Below, piece after piece: positions 44,651 to 56,385 of a stretch of DNA of 64,000 nt. The notes beneath the pieces are model-generated. The model did not search any database. It was not told where the DNA came from and worked only from the letters and a program-made list of their open reading frames with translations. This stretch comes from Stomoxys calcitrans (lineage: Eukaryota; Arthropoda; Insecta; Diptera; Muscidae). The translations under genes and the position numbers were made by a program. The first letter of the stretch is position 1. The number at the start of each line of letters is the position of its first letter. Location of the stretch: positions 60,083,933-60,147,932 of the forward strand of contig NC_081554.1 in NCBI RefSeq assembly GCF_963082655.1, given 5' to 3'.

Positions 44651-44749
44651 AGCTATTTTGCAATGAAGCCTATTTGTGTATTAGTAATGAATGTTCAAAA
44701 TGCACTGTGGATTTTTTTTTGAAATTTTGTGTTTAGGAAAATATACTAG

Positions 44750-44855
44750 AGGGGCCCCGGCCAGAGCAAATTTCGTCTCTAGAGAATATTTTATTGAAAT
44801 TTTCCCTTTAGAACATATTTTATTGAAATTTTGCCTTTGAAAAATCTATTTCGGT
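44750..44855. repeat. ~33-bp minisatellite fragment
   Basis: gtctctagagaatattttat, tgaaattttccctttag and ttttattgaaattttgcctt: three units of the dispersed family. Confidence 0.7.
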
Positions 44856-44924
44856 AGGCCTCCCCCCAGGCTACAACCCTGCATGGGGGGAGGCCTAATT
44901 TCAGCTTAAAGGGATCCAACCGAC

Positions 44925-45065
44925 CTACTCCAATAAGAAGTAATTGGGCAAAATTTCAAGCGCCTAGCTGTACTCCATCGAAAGTCAGCGTGCTTTCGAC
45001 AGACAGACGGACGGGCATGGCTAGATCGACTTAAAAGCCCACCCTATGGTAGTGGGCATAAAAAC
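44925..45065 (+). repeat. Family B/D 3'-end fragment
   Basis: ccaaccgacctactccaat, gggcaaaatttcaagcgcct, cggacgggcatggctagatc and cccaccctatggtagtggg. It is the terminal block without tandem units. The final segment gatcaagaatatatata is deleted. Confidence 0.8.
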
Positions 45066-47310
45066 TATTGGTATATAGTACACGACTATTATGCCATAAG
45101 TAATATCTCTTCATATTGGGCGCCTTGTTTGCTTACTCTTTACTTAAAAATTTTGATGTTGAAAAATTTTCATGGAATCTTCAACTCCAAATGCCTACAA
45201 AAATGCTTCAAACAAGCTTAATGGCTATAGGCATATCTTGCGAAAACTAATTAACTATTCAAACAAACCTTCAATTCATCTGTTTCCCCTTACCTTTTTC
45301 ATATCGAATCTAACATATTTTTGCATATTGTTTTTGCCACATCTAAGACATGAAGAGAAGGCCTTGGTACAGACACATGAAGGTTTCCCATTTTTATGTC
45401 ACTGTCAATCACGTACATAAAGATTATGGCAAACGACTCAATTGCTTTATAAGGACATAGTTGATGTGCGCAATAATAAAGGCCGAGTTGTTTTTTCACA
45501 AGAAGCGGCTATCAGCAGGCAGATTACAAATTGACCTCATAAGAAGTGTATTTCAATCAACATTGCCATACCAAGGCAGTGGCAAAAAGCAAACATTTCA
45601 AAATGGGTTATAATAGAAATATTGGAATACAAATTTAAAAGAAATAAAACTCTAAAATAAAACTTCGATTAATATAAAATTTTATTAAGTGCTCATCATG
45701 GCAAAATACCCCCACCACCAAATGGCCTTGGCTGTCTGCTGGGCCCACTAACGCAGCGTTTTCCCTTCTACTAGCATTAGGTAGGCTTTATGACATTGTT
45801 TTTCTTTTAGAAAAAGAATTTAATAAACAAATAAATACATAATAAAACTGATAAATGTTTTTTGATAAAACAGAAAATAGCAACACCTACCATGTGCCTA
45901 ATCTTATCGCAAATAAAGTGTCAATCATATACTCGACTCGACTCACCTCTACTCTGCTGTTTTTGTTTTCTTGCATTTTTTTCCTCCTACGATAAGGGCA
46001 GAAGCACTAAAATAAAGTTAATGAGCTTTGAAGTGCTTTGCTTTTCTACGCCACCAAAACAACAAGTCTAATAATGTCTGCAACATTGAAAAACAATCAA
46101 CAATTATCAAAGGAGTCCAAGTGATAGAGGTGGGTCTGCAGGCAAAAAAAACATGAAGAAAGCCTTCTCTCTGTTGCCTGAGTATGTAAAGCATAACCCC
46201 TTTTTTCTTGCTGCTGGTGGTAAATAAATAAATGGCGCCGTCTCATAGATTATACCAGTTCCAAAGTCAATAAGTTTAGCAAAAATGTCTGGCAATATGA
46301 AAAGAGTAGCGATGCTTGACAAATGTGTGAAATATTTACTAGACATGGCAGACTGGTTGTTGTGATAACAAAAACGGGAATAAATATACCACAGTATTAA
46401 AAGAAGCAGTTTTTACGTGGGAGGGGTATACTAAAATTTAAGAAGAGGAAAATGAAAATAGTTTGTATTAAGCAAAAAAAAAAAAAACAACTGTCGTGAA
46501 AAATTTTTTCAAAAAATATATAAAAAAATGAAGCATGCCTTTAGGCGCTCATTGATGACCACACGAGGTACAAAAATAATTTTTTAGCTTGATTTAGAAA
46601 CGCTATCTTATAAGCTAAAATTTGAATCAGAGGGCCTTTTTGATATAAGACAAGTATCCCTGCTGTTCCTTAAGCTAATGTTAAAGATCAAATTTAAATT
46701 GGTATGTAAAATTGTAGCATATACCAGCATACCATGACAGAATACGTTTTGTGTCACATTAGGGTAACTGTTAAAAATAAACTGCTCATATTCATATAAT
46801 ATCAACAAATGGAGCATATCCCTTGAAATAAAATACCTTTTTTAAATAAAAATTATAAAATGCAACTTGTAATGTAATCAAAATAAATAAATAGAAAATT
46901 TATTAAAAAAGCCCAAAAACAAAAAAAAAAAAAAAAAGATTTTATTTGTTTATTTACAATGCAAGAATAAAACCAACATACTATGCAGAACAAACGTGTT
47001 ATTGGCTTCGCCTAAATGTATACTATAAATTTTTTTCTATTTGCATATGCAACACACTTTGCAATAAAATTATCATTAGAAAACACGAAAGTTCATAAAA
47101 TTTTCATAAAATGTGTTACTAGAATGGTATTATAATAAGGCTTACCCTTGACAAAAGCAACAAAAATGGTACCAAAACGAGATTTCTTTAAAAAAAAGTA
47201 CCACAGACCAATTCAGTTTCGAAATACTTGGTGAGATAACACGAAGAAATCTTTAAAAAAATATATTAAATGAATAAAGCAACAACAAACATAAAAAACA
47301 AGTTTTCTAT
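45066..47310. other. No recognised gene
   Basis: No domain recognised on either strand. 46621-46690 (ttttgatataagacaagtat, cctgctgttccttaagc) may be a SINE 3'-end scrap. A poly-A run lies at 46921-46937. Confidence 0.45.
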
Positions 47311-47450
47311 AGGTTAGGTAAGGTTAGGTTGGAAAGAGGGTGTGGATATTTATCGGCCCCATGCCACTGTGGACATACACCTAAGCCAGTAATTGGTTTG
47401 TTGTGCGTTCTAAATACTAAAAAGTAACCTCAAAAAAGAAAATCTAAATT
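47311..47450 (-). mobile_element. LINE-A 3' tail
   Basis: aggttaggtaaggttaggtt, ccccatgccactgtggacat and ctaagccagtaattggttt match the 3' UTR seen at 664-760 and 8640-8775. The RNase H and knuckle that should follow are absent. A ~33-bp minisatellite (47450-47560) follows. Confidence 0.85.
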
Positions 47451-47640
47451 TTCTATGAAAACAAAAACATTTTTATTAAACTTCCCATAGAAATAAAAAC
47501 TTGAGAAAATATTTTATAGAAACAAAAATGTTCTCAAAATAATCTAAGAAAGTAGTTCGTTTCCTAGTAAGAGAGAGTGTGAGAACGAAAAACATTTGGA
47601 GAGTTCTGTAAATTAGCGGTTGCAAAGTTTAAATTCGGAC

Positions 47641-48320
47641 AATTCCATTCCCTTCCAGGTTTCCTATCGTCGCCTCAATTATACCGCGATGGTATGACCT
47701 GCTCCTATCCTCTATTCATTCTCCCATCGCCTTAAGTCTTATAGCCGCAATGGCTGCCTCACACTTATGCGACCCTCTGTATGTCTATGGGTCGGATATC
47801 TAGAATGGTCTCCATTGCCCTAGTAGGAGTGGTCATCGCCTATGCCAAGACAACATGTTCTCTGAACTTGTTTTATAATCCTAACGTTGCACTTTTCTCC
47901 ATCGCTGCCCACCAAGCTACTGAAGCATTAATAAGTATACTCAGGCTCCATTTCGAGCCTACGGCCCGTCTACATAGTGCCCAACATCTGTGAGCCCTTT
48001 CATACGCTTCTGAATGTGACACTTTCAATTAAATTTTCTATCCAAGATCATACCCAAGTATTTGACCTTGTCAGATATTGAAATCGCTTTTTTGAGGAAA
48101 CGTGTTGCGTCAAATTGGCCTACTACCTTCGTCTTCCTCGTGAAGAGACATATTTCAGTCTTCTCTGGGTTAACATTGAGACCCCTGGGTCTGGCCCAGT
48201 CGTAAGCCATATGCAAAACCCTTTTGGTCCTTCTGTATAGCTGGCTCGGATTCTTACTCCATAGAAGTAATATAACATCATCTGCGTAGAAGTGGGGTTC
48301 AAATCCCTGGGTATTGTAAT
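47641..48320 (-). mobile_element. LINE-A RT fragment with YADD
   Basis: The minus strand reads YADDV at 48277-48292, then ARPRGLNVNPEKTEICLFT, SISDKVKYLGMILDRKFN and decayed thumb sequence down to 47641 (cctatcgtcgcctcaattat). It is probably part of the same insertion as 47311-47450 with the middle lost. Confidence 0.87.
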
Positions 48321-48534
48321 AAAATTAAAATTTGTAGTCCCTTTCAGTTTTATACTAAATTTCACGTTTTTAATGTTTTTTCCGATAATTCATTTCGATA
48401 ACAAGAATAACAGGGTCCCCAATAAAAACATTAAAGATAATTGAAATTTAAAACTATATGGATCAAATAAAATTTAGCATATCCACAAAATCTTTAAAGA
48501 TAAAATATATTAAAACATTTAACTAAATAATTAA

Positions 48535-49085
48535 TAAATATATAATCGATTTCGATTTTAAAGCTATATATAATCGAACTTAATTTTACAACCCAGCCGG
48601 TTTTTATTCAATTTCTTTGTGATAATCCGTTTTGGTTTTATAAACAGTTAGCTTTTATTAATCGATTATTATTTTATAAACGGTTTCTATTATCGATTTC
48701 AACTTCCAATTTCCATTTGATTTCAAATTTATAAACGATTTCGATTTTATGATCGATCTTTTTCGATTTTATAATCTTTTTTGATTTTATGATCGATTTC
48801 GATTTATAATCAATTTCGATTTAATAATCATTTTAGATTTTATAATCGATTTCGACGTTATAATCGATTTCGTTTTTATAAGCATTTTCGATTTTATAAT
48901 CGATTTCGATTTTATAATCGTTTTCGATTTTATGATCGATTTCGATTTTATAATCGATGTGAAAATTTTCTAAACAAATTTGTTTATACTTAGGATCCAT
49001 TCCGATTTTGAAATTTAGCTAAATCGATTTAGTTGCATAATCGATTTCGATTTTTAATTCGATTTCAAATTCTATTAGAAATCGA
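48535..49085. repeat. ATCGATTTCGATTTTATA satellite, array 1
   Basis: About 18-bp units (ataatcgatttcgatttt), repeated tens of times with substitutions. The densest part is at 48720-48960. The ATCGAT core is palindromic. Reverse-orientation arrays follow at 50900 and 52255. Confidence 0.88.
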
Positions 49086-50899
49086 TTTTTAAATTTTAGA
49101 CGCAAATCCATACAAATTGGAAGAAATTTCGTTGAAAGTAGAAAAATCGTTTAAACAAATTCTTTGGAATTAATCAAATAACGTCAAACAGTGCTTTAGA
49201 GAACAAAATTTTCCAAAAAAGAAACAAATACAAATTTCTTCGAATTCATATTTCTTCGGGCATCAAAAAAAATTCAAAAAAGGAGACTATTTAAAAAAAG
49301 ATCAAAGAAAAGTCTTTAAAGCAACTAACTGTTCTCAGGTCGCAGAATAGAAACGCAGCTCACAGTGGAGAGTATGGACCTCATGGTTAAAAATTGAAAT
49401 GAAACAAATTGAACAGAAACACGACCCACAGTGAAGATTACCCACATCATGGCCAAAAATTTAAATTAAAAAAACACAAATTACGCCTTGAGGACTATTT
49501 CGTATATTTGAAAATGGCAAGACATAAACGTTGTGCTGCCTGTTTTTATTCATGACGCAATGAGGTAGCTCCTCATTTCACTGGGGTCAGAGCATCTTCC
49601 CAAAATGCTTGACAGTCTATCCGATTTCACAATTTTTGATTATTGCGTATATCTCATAAAGAGTAAAAGAAATTGAAACACTTCGAAAAACCTTAAACGC
49701 TGCTTTGCCGAAATGACTATTTTCTTAGAAGTTGGGATACCTGAAAAAAGTCAAAGACATCATAATGTGTTTGTCATATAGATTTTGCCCATACAACTCT
49801 TCCCAACTCATCATACTCTCCTGGTTTGTGTGTTCTGTGCGTTGAAAAGGATTTCGAGATAGAACCACTTATTGTGTGAGCAAACAGCGATTTAGAGCTA
49901 ATCAACAACTCAAAGTCTGTACTCGTTGTTCATGCTGATGTGAAGAGGATAACTACTAGCACTAGTATGATGACAATGACAGAGTAGAGCAAGAGTATTT
50001 TTATATTATTTATAAAAATACAGCACTTTAAATAAGATAAGAAAGAACGTGAGGATTTCTTTTGCAAATAATTGTCATAGCAAAAAAAAATAACATTAAT
50101 AAATGGAAATCCCCTAGAATTAAGATAAACAAGGGAAATTACAAATGAAAGTGTTAAAGAGAAAACCAAAAAATCTCACAAAGTTCATATAGATAAACTT
50201 AATTGGGGATTAGAAAAAAAATAAATCAGTTATAATTTCCTTCAACAAGTTTAATTGATTTCTGACATTTTATTTCATTAAACTACAATTCATTGCATAA
50301 CTTCCTCTTTGCAATAAATTAAGATAAGAAATATCACTTGTGGTCTACACCTATGTCGTGTTTTAATTATAGTTTTATATATATTTATTTAATATAATAT
50401 TTCCGCAATAATTGTGAGTCATTTGCTAGTGACATTTGCAGAAGTTAAAACAATGACGAAATGCGTAAATTTATAAATAGCTATGATTTCATGACAAATT
50501 TCTTAAATGATGAATTGTTATTCAATTGTTTTGGTTGAAAATGAAAAGTGTTTGAAAAAAATTATCAATGAGATAGCAAAAAAGATAACCGAAATTAGGG
50601 AAACAAATCAATGTTGTCATTTGCGAAAATAGGTTCAACGATTTTAGGATTTTGGATATTTACCAATTTCTAAAGCAAAAATAAAGTAAAGCCGGTGGTA
50701 AATTTAGTCAGGTAGAATATAATACATCCTTCACATAGTAGCTTTGATGTTGAGTTTTTTGTTATCGATTTACTGATTTCTCTTGAGAAAGAATAAACTC
50801 TATTTGTATATTGATACAAAATAAAATCTATAATTTCTGCCTACTGATCTAATCTTTAGCGATTTTGCAGCCAACTTTAACGAATTTGCAGCCGTAGAG
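49086..50899. other. No recognised gene
   Basis: No domain or RNA gene recognised. 49320-49460 has a weak duplication (cgcagctcacagtggaga and acgacccacagtgaagatta). Confidence 0.4.
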
Positions 50900-51360
50900 T
50901 CAAAAGAGGTTTACGATCGATTTAAAAATCCAGAACGATTACAAAATCAAAGTTTATTGAAAAATTGTAATAGATTACTAAATCAATATTGATTATTATA
51001 TCGAAATCGATTATTTTGAAATCGAATTTTAAATCAATTTCAAATCGATTATTATATCGAAATCGATTATTATATCGAAATCGATTATTATATCGAAATC
51101 GATTTTCAAATCAAAATTGATTATTTAATCGGTAATTTAATCGAAATCGACTTTTAAATCGAAATCGATTATTGAATCAAAATCGATTACTGAATCAAAA
51201 TCAATTTTTAAATCGAAATCATTGCAAGTGCAAATTTCACATATATGGCTATGTGCTGTCCGATTCAATTTTAAGCTCAATGAAAAGGGAAAAAAATCGT
51301 AATAGATTACTAAATAAAAATTGATTATTATATTGAAATCGATTATTAAATCAATTTTTT
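50900..51360. repeat. ATCGAT satellite, array 2 (opposite orientation)
   Basis: Units such as attatatcgaaatcgatt at exact 18-bp spacing (51045-51110), diverging outward. It resumes at 51290-51360 after a short stretch that resembles a SINE 3' part (cgattcaattttaagctcaa). Confidence 0.87.
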
Positions 51361-51404
51361 TTCCTTAGTGTCTGAGGCGCATCCCCACCTCGCAAACCCC
51401 CTCA

Positions 51405-51620
51405 ACAGGACATATTTACCGATTGGAACAAAATGGTTATCAAATGAAAGGTATTTGGAAGTTGAGTACACATCGGTTATAAGAATTTGACCCACGGTGC
51501 CTACGGGGCCTCCCCAAACTTAAAAACTCCCAAAACGGGTATGAATGTCCAAAATGGGTATCAAATAGAAGTTTTTTGGAAGTTGACTACGAATCATGTA
51601 TATTAGTTTACTACGAATCA
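51405..51620 (+). repeat. ~130-bp tandem repeat, second locus
   Basis: aggacatatttaccgattgg, tatcaaatgaaaggtatttg and gaagttgagtac, repeated at 51555 as tatcaaatagaagttttttg. Related to 39166-39570. Confidence 0.65.
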
Positions 51621-52254
51621 TGTATACAACCACTAACGTGCACTTCGAATGGGATAATGAGTGAATTAAAAGAAAGGTCTATAACAGTAGAGTTCGAATC
51701 TAATGTTGATATAAGGATTCAAGTTTCTGGGTCACGTCCTGCCGTTCAACCGGACATGTAGATCGCGACAATAAAGGACTTAAATAAATGGTCTTAGCAT
51801 CGGGAGGACCGACCCTTACCTCCCAATATAAACCATACCAAACTGTCATGTAGGATGACTGAGAACAGGTTGTCCACAAATGAAAGAACGTGTCAGAGGG
51901 CAATTTCACTTCTGCAACCAACCCAAAACAAAAAGGAATTAAAAATAATACATGAAGGCCGATAAGGATAGAATAGGACAGCAATAAAAGGTATTTGGTA
52001 GTAGAGTACACTCTTTGCCCTCAAATTGGGATGGACACAGGATGAACCTGCAGATCTTTTAAAATGTGCTATCCCAAGTGGTAGCTTTGAAATATGATTT
52101 TGAAAGTAGATAACGAATACAAATAAAATTAATTAGTTGAATCTGAACGAGATCCCGGAGTAGCCCTGAATGTTTTGATCACCAGCATAAAAAAGGCTTA
52201 AAGAAAAATCCATTTTCAAAAATCCATTTTAAGGTATAGCGAAGGGCACCGGGC

Positions 52255-52460
52255 CAGCTGGACTTTTATAAAAAAGAAATCGAGTTATCAAATCTAAATA
52301 AATAAAAAATACCCATTAAAAAATTGAAATCGCTTATAAAATCAAAATCGATTGAGATGGATTAAACAAATTAAAATCGTTTTTAGAAAATCGAAATCGA
52401 TAGTAGAACTCAAATCGATAAATAATTCGATCATAAATTCGATATCATTTATTTTAAATG
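52255..52460. repeat. ATCGAT satellite, array 3 (degenerate)
   Basis: aaaatcgattgagatgg, aatcgaaatcgatagtag and aaatcgataaataattcgat, a decayed form of the unit at 51045. Confidence 0.65.
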
Positions 52461-53338
52461 GGCAAATTGGTTTTTCTTTTGTGTAAGCTAAACACACCTC
52501 GATTTTAAGGTAGGGTTTAAAATCGTCATTTATTTTTTTTTTTACTACTTGTTACCAAAATGTCTGCAATTATCCAAAACAAACCAAGAAACACTCATAA
52601 AACGAAAAACAACACAATCAATCATTAAAACTCTACACTAATGGAAAGTGCCTCTAGCTGTCATAAAAGTGGCAAAATAATGCTCAAGATAAGAAAAAAA
52701 TAAAATAGTGAAAGACACATCATTTGTCTGCCAATGGAACAAAAGCGAAAACGAAATATGAAACTACTACATATCTAATGTTGCGAATTCTGTCAACAAC
52801 TTTCAGCTCTCAGCTAAGGCACCTCAAGAAAGGCTGTACATTTCCTTAGACTAGCAGCCAAATATGGTCAATAGAAAGATTGCAGTAACAATAGAAGGCG
52901 AGACTAAAAGTGAAACACTGAAAGTTGACCTGTTTTGTGGCTATCTGTGCAACAGGATCTAACGGCCAATGCGCAAAAACGAATCTAAAACACATAATGA
53001 GTTAAAACGAAATCATAAGCAGTCATAGAATGCCTATAGAAATGTGTGAAAAAAAAAACAAATAAAACTAGAAACATTCACTTGAAAATAGAAAGTTGTT
53101 GCATTGAAACATTGAACTAAATATGGTATGGCATTAACAAAAAGGCAATTCATCAGCATCAGTATTATCATCATCATCAAGTTTAAGTTTTCTTTTTGGA
53201 AAATCAAAAAAAAAAGAGTTTTCACAAATTACAAGTAATAGAGAAGCACGAATATATTTTTTCTTTCAATTAAGCTGCATATGTTGGTAAAGAAGAGAAT
53301 GTCTTTAACATTCCCATTAAGTTTAATGATTCACTGAT
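52461..53338. other. No recognised gene
   Basis: No domain, RNA gene or shared repeat recognised. Confidence 0.4.
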
Positions 53339-53456
53339 TGCAATGTTTTAGAGGATTCACATATGAAAAGGAAGCCTGACATGTGTCCACGTAGCCTTGC
53401 AATGTTTTGGAGGATTCGCATATGAAAAGGAAACCTGAAATGTGTCCATGGTGCCT
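53339..53456. repeat. 59-bp tandem duplication
   Basis: tgcaatgttttagaggattc at 53339 and tgcaatgttttggaggattc at 53398, each running to gtgtccacg/gtgtccatg and ending in gcct. Two copies with few differences. Confidence 0.9.
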
Positions 53457-53469
53457 TTGTTGTAGTATA

Positions 53470-53610
53470 TCCGCCACCAAGGATCGATCGCATATGACCA
53501 ATTTATATGGTTTCCCCTTTTAGGCCCTTTATATGAGAGCTATATCAAGCTATGGACCAAACCATACCTGATGAAAATGCTGTTTATCATGGCATAAAAT
53601 ATAATCGAAT
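53470..53610 (+). repeat. ~150-bp-unit repeat fragment
   Basis: ccaccaaggatcgatcgc, tatgagagctatatcaagct and atggaccaaacc resemble family B units. It is cut at the mariner-2 left end. Confidence 0.6.
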
Positions 53611-53749
53611 GATAAGTTTATTTTAAATTTATGTAAAGGGTGATTTTTTCGCTATTATCTTTTTGACAACAAATGGTTTAAACAGCTCATGCACGTTTCG
53701 TGTTTTGTTTCACTGTCAAAAGTCTTCAGGTTGGTCTATTATCTAACCC

Positions 53750-54392
53750 TGAATCGTCTTACAAACGAACAACGCTTGCAAATTATTGAATTTTATTATA
53801 AAAATGTGTGCTCTGTTAAGAAAGTTCATCGCGATATCATTTTTTTTTCTCATTTATGGCTCAATAGGTACGTAAATAAGCAGAACAGTAGATTTTGAAG
53901 CGAAGATCAGCCAGAAGCATTGCAAGAGCTACCAATGCATCCAGAAAAAGTCACAGTTTGGGACGGTTTGTGGGCTGGTGGCATCATTGGACCGTACTTC
54001 GTCAAAGATGATGCGAATTGTAACGTAACTGTGAATGGCGAGCCCTACCGCAAGATGATATCCAACTTTTTTTGCCCAAAATACAAGAGCTTGACTTGCA
54101 TGACATGTGGTTTCAACAAGACGGTGCCACATGCCACACAGCACGCGTAACAATGGACTTATTGGGAGTCGAGTTCGGTGAGCATTTTATTTCATGTTCA
54201 GGACCGGTCAATTGAACGCCTTGATCGTGCGATTTTACTCCTTTTGGACTATTTTTTGTGGGGCTGTATTAAAGCTCATGTCTATACAGACAAGCCCGCT
54301 TCAATTGAAGCATTGGAAAACAACATCAAAGCATTTATTCTTGAGATACCGGCCGAAATGTTGGAAAGATTATGACAAATTGTCCTAAGCGA
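53750..54392 (+). pseudogene. Mariner-2 transposase, deleted and frameshifted
   Basis: N-terminal RLTNEQRLQIIEFYYKN and SVKKVHRDI (HTH region) join by a deletion to LNRYVNKQNSRF and the catalytic part: HPEKVTVWDGLWAGGIIGP, GEPYRKMISNFFCPK. A frame change follows into QDGATCHTA-like sequence (second Asp; 54105-54140), then a decayed region carrying the third Asp (tgcgattttactccttttgg), and ALENNIKAFILEIPAEMLER in the last open part. Large parts between the HTH and the catalytic core are missing. Confidence 0.85.
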
Positions 54393-54412
54393 ATTTGAGG
54401 CGCAGGTAGGTA

Positions 54413-54850
54413 GGTTTTTTACCCTTTCCCTTGGGATAGGGTAGTTTAAGTACCTTTTACCTTGGGATAGGGTAGATTTAGTACCCTTTCCCTTGGTATA
54501 GGGTAGATTTAGTAACCTTTCCCTTGGTATAGGGTAGATTTGCATTTTTTCAGTGCCTTTCCCTTGGGATAGGGTAGTTTTAGCACCCTTTCCCTTGGTA
54601 TAGGGTAGATGTAGTACTCTTTTCCTTGGTATAGGGCAGATTTAGTACTCTTTCCTTGGGATAGGGTAGATTTAGTACCCTTTACCTTGATACGTGGTAG
54701 TTTAAGTAGCCTTGCCCTTGTGATAGGATAGTTTTAGTACCCTTTCTCTTGGGATAGTGTGGTTTCAGGACCCTTTCACTTGGGATGGGGAAGTTTTCGT
54801 ACCCTTTTCCTTGGGATAAGATAGTTTTTCCCTTTCCGAAGGGAAAAGGC
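54413..54850. repeat. 31-bp palindromic minisatellite inside mariner-2
   Basis: About 13 units at 30-32-bp spacing (one 40-bp step), with ttgggat/ttggtat at 54431, 54462, 54493, 54524, 54564, 54596, 54626, 54656, 54687, 54718, 54749, 54780 and 54811. Each unit reads approximately TACCCTTTCCC, TT, GGGATAGGGTA, nearly its own reverse complement. The mariner coding end resumes immediately after it (catttgcatgaaataatctt). Confidence 0.92.
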
Positions 54851-55002
54851 ACAGTCACGGTCAACATTTGCATGAAATAATCTTCAAATCTTTTAATATA
54901 TGAACCATAGTATCGATTAAAATAAGGATTTCATGAATTTTTCTAAATTTTAATGTTTTTTTTTTAACTTTCCTACAGCTCTTAAAAATCACCTTTTTAT
55001 TT

Positions 55003-55230
55003 AACTTGTCGGTTATCGAAATCGTTTCGTCCAAAAGTCTTAAAGACTCATCGAAATCAAGAGGCCAGTGTGTATAATTTGGCATCGAAGTTTTCTTCTT
55101 ATTCATGCACAATTTCGTGCAGGTTGGTCTGCACCGAGCGCCCTTCGACATAGGCATATGTTTCGTGTCCTTATCATGGTGTTCACTATACGTTCAATGG
55201 TTCAAAGGATTAAAGTTCCATAAGCCTATG
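55003..55230 (-). mobile_element. LINE-A RT fragment, internally deleted type
   Basis: The minus strand reads EGRSVQTNLHEIVHE, FDAKLYTLA and a junction FDESL..LDETISITDKL, joining motif A directly to the post-YADD block. The 12012-12200 copy has the same junction. Truncated by mariner-2 on the left. Confidence 0.75.
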
Positions 55231-55339
55231 ATAACGTATAACTAGCCCGGGTCTGGGCTAGAGCTGGCAAAATATCGATGACACTATCGATATTTAATTT
55301 TTTTACTGAATATCGATTGATATTTTTCCGATGGATACT

Positions 55340-56385
55340 ATCGCAAAAGTTGGAAGATCATATTACACGGATGGATCAAAGCTAGAGGACAGATTGGGTC
55401 TGGGGGTTTATATTGAAACCCAGGGACTGAGATCTGTTTTAGACTGCCTGACCATAAAACGGTCCTGCAGACGGAGATCCGGCGATCATGGAATGCCTGA
55501 TGTGGTGTGGTGCTAACGCGAGGACGTCTTTACGTGTGGGACGTGTGAATATCTTTATCGACAGTAACAACCAGAATGGTAAGGTCGCGAACAGTTTTGC
55601 AGTGTAAGAAGGAGATTAACGCCTTCTCTGAGGATGGCAGAATCCGCAACGTTTGGGTGCCGGGCCATAACGGAGCAAGGGGAAATGAAAGGGCAGATGA
55701 TTTGGCGGTGAAGGCCAGAGGACTGCCGTCAATAAACTTGGTTAACCCGAAGCCTTTCGGGTCAACGCAGTCCGAGTTAAGGGAGTGGGCGACGAATGCG
55801 CATGCAACATTATGGAACAGCGAAACGGTCAGTAGGACGGCGAAAATCCTATGGGGGGATCCAGATCGTGAGAAGACGAGGCTATTACTGAAAGTAGGTG
55901 GTCAGTATAGCTATTGGTATCATAACGGGACACATAGGACTACGAGCTCACTTATGTAAAATCGGTGCGGCAAGTGATAGCAAGTGTAGGCCATAGGAAA
56001 AATGAGATGAGACGTTGGAGCATTTCTTTCGTCGTTGCCCGGCTTTCTTGTACAACAGATACCGGTACTCAGGTGGAGACACAATATCAGACATGAACCA
56101 ACTTAGGGAAGTGGTATTGAAAACAATTAAGGGTTTTTTAAGTAGCACGGAATTCCTAACCTAAAATTTTCTTTTTAGAGGTTACTTTATAGTTTTTAGA
56201 GCGCACAACAAGCCGATTACTGGCTTAGGTGTATGTCCATAGTGGCATGGGGCAGATTAATATCTGCACCCCCTTTTCAACCTAACCTAACCTAACCGAT
56301 TACTGGCTTAGGTGTATGTCCATAGTGGCATGGGGTAGATTAATATCCGCACCCTCTTTTCAACCTAACCTAACCTACCACTGAC
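55340..56385 (+). mobile_element. LINE-A 3' kilobase with duplicated tail
   Basis: RNase H start YYTDGSKLEDRLGLGVYIE (55360-55420) with the first catalytic Asp, frameshifts, the C-terminal RNase H and post-RNase H region in an open frame (55576-55959), a decayed zinc knuckle (DETLEHFFRRCPAF) and the 3' UTR. The last 83 bp of the UTR are tandemly duplicated (ccgattactggcttaggtgt at 56213 and 56296), each ending in caacctaacctaacc. Confidence 0.9.
55576..55959 (+). pseudogene. LINE-A RNase H C-terminal half, open frame
   Basis: 127 codons: RTVLQCKKEINAFSEDGRI, VWVPGHNGARGNERADDLAV (VPGH, N and terminal D of RNase H), ARGLPSINLVNPKPFGS and LLKVGGQYSYWYHNGTHRT. The best-preserved LINE-A RNase H in the window. 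It is not a complete gene; it lacks the first two catalytic residues, which lie upstream in another frame. Confidence 0.9.

Larger units (their letters stand above)
53635..54998 (+). mobile_element. Mariner-2 internally deleted copy with both ends
   Basis: The left end aaagggtgattttttc (53635) and right end gctcttaaaaatcacctttt (54978-54997) are inverted counterparts of about 14 bp. The interior carries an N-terminal HTH fragment, a deletion, the catalytic part, a 31-bp minisatellite and the conserved 3' UTR. LINE-A sequence begins directly at about 55003. The transposase is broken by deletion, frameshifts and the minisatellite. Confidence 0.88.

Noticed and set aside
56281..56384. Telomere-like CCTAA repeats
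   Set aside because: They occur only as short tails of LINE-A/B copies within the window. Flies of this group lack TTAGG telomeres (established knowledge).
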